A DNA stretch of 12,166 nucleotides from Phycisphaerales bacterium UBA1926 (GTDB lineage: Bacteria; Planctomycetota; Phycisphaerae; Phycisphaerales; UBA1924): assembly GCA_002337215.1 (NCBI GenBank), contig DDFO01000051.1:3489-15654 (forward strand), written 5' to 3'. Below are positions 11,707-12,166 of the stretch, in pieces. Below the pieces are notes generated by a model. The model made no database searches. It had not been told where the DNA came from and saw only the letters and a list, made by a program, of their open reading frames with translations. Within the stretch, counting starts at the first letter, position 1. Every line of letters begins with the position of its first letter. A program made the translations under genes and the position numbers.

Positions 11707-12166
11707 TCAGGGACAGCCGGCCGAGAAGAGATCGACAAAGCGGTTGATGTCAAAGAGATCAAGGACGCCGTTGCCACACTCTTCGCCGATCGGGGGCATG
11801 TCGGCCGAGAGCCTGCCCTGGGCGGTGTCCTCGATCCATGCGGTGATGTCCGCTTGATCGATCACCCCGAACGGTGCAACAAGATCCGCCGGGCTGCATG
11901 GTTCACTCTCGGCGACACCGTTGCACTCTCGAAGGATGTTGGCGAGGAAGGCGCCCCGGCCGTGGGTGAACGCGACGATGGTGTTGTCATCGCGGAAGTC
12001 GAGCGATTCGACAACGGTCGTGGGCATGATGCCGATTGAAGGATTGTCCCCGATGTTGAGCATCTGCCAGGTGATCGCGTCGGACGCCGGCTGCGGGCCG
12101 TCGCCGTCGGGGTCACAATCGGTATCGATGTCGTACGCGTCGTCGCTGACGTAGACGCCGATCTCG
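11707..12166 (-). CDS. C-terminal end of an exported BNR/sortilin-like beta-propeller protein with dockerin-like anchor (5' end outside window)
   Basis: 152 residues are visible; the frame is open to the right edge (first full codon ends at 12165), so an apparent ATG at 12063 is internal. EIGVYVSDDAYD (1-12) and NTIVAFTHGRGAFLANI (61-77) look like the last blade of a BNR/VPS10-type propeller, where VYVSxD and L.V.THGRGxF are usual. An Asp-rich DCDPDGDG (16-23) may bind calcium. The anchor (90-151) has ADLVAPFGVIDQADITAWI and a second half ECGNGVLDLFDINRFVDLF with about six extra residues before the loop. Cysteines are at 81, 90, 130 and 151. It is the most divergent of the three anchors in the window. 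Function of the propeller cannot be told from this fragment. Confidence 0.8.
   Translation of the reverse strand, partial: EIGVYVSDDAYDIDTDCDPDGDGPQPASDAITWQMLNIGDNPSIGIMPTTVVESLDFRDDNTIVAFTHGRGAFLANILRECNGVAESEPCSPADLVAPFGVIDQADITAWIEDTAQGRLSADMPPIGEECGNGVLDLFDINRFVDLFSAGCP

Noticed and set aside
10609..12039. Long open plus-strand frame across the glycosyltransferase and the propeller fragment
   Set aside because: It crosses two genes and the repeat between them, shows no domain, and has no ribosome site.

Overview
The window is GC-rich and reads as Planctomycetota, most likely class Phycisphaerae. The strongest clue is three exported proteins that end in a paired EF-hand-like anchor of the form ADLxxPFGxLDLADI...DLADIxxFVxAF..GC, which I recall as the 'GC-type dockerin' of Phycisphaerales (from memory, not checked). 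The rest is ordinary Gram-negative-type chromosome: an outer-membrane assembly pair (bamA and an OmpH/Skp-type chaperone), the sliding clamp dnaN and a transketolase. I see no mobile element, phage gene, CRISPR array, rRNA or tRNA.

Left part (1-3026, minus strand): bamA is followed by a Skp/OmpH-type periplasmic chaperone gene cut by the left edge. BamA folds beta-barrel proteins into the outer membrane and Skp-like proteins carry the unfolded barrels to it, so the pair fits a single job and matches the classical bamA-skp order. Upstream of bamA lies a 371-base gap with a perfect 16-bp palindrome, then a small two-helix membrane protein of unknown function on the plus strand with its own terminator.

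Middle (4157-7818): dnaN (minus) and a full-length transketolase gene (plus) diverge from a 424-base region. The dnaN side of this region holds repeated GGGATAG motifs and an inverted repeat over the start codon; the transketolase side has a long, structured leader. The transketolase carries signatures that I associate with the animal-type enzyme. Both genes end in good hairpin terminators that share an unusual tail, TCTTTGTGCGCA.

Right part (7819-12166, all minus strand): an exported-protein cluster. Two paralogous secreted proteins (479 and 372 residues) share the signal peptide, an N-terminal head, PPC-like beta modules, a CxC-DxD[FY] element and the C-terminal dockerin-like anchor. They also share a promoter-like motif about 80 bases before the start. 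Upstream of them are a family 2 glycosyltransferase and the C-terminal end of a third anchored protein that looks like a BNR/sortilin-type beta-propeller. The genes appear to be mostly transcribed singly. The most open biology is what the C-terminal anchor binds and whether the glycosyltransferase modifies these exported proteins; the sequence cannot settle either point.
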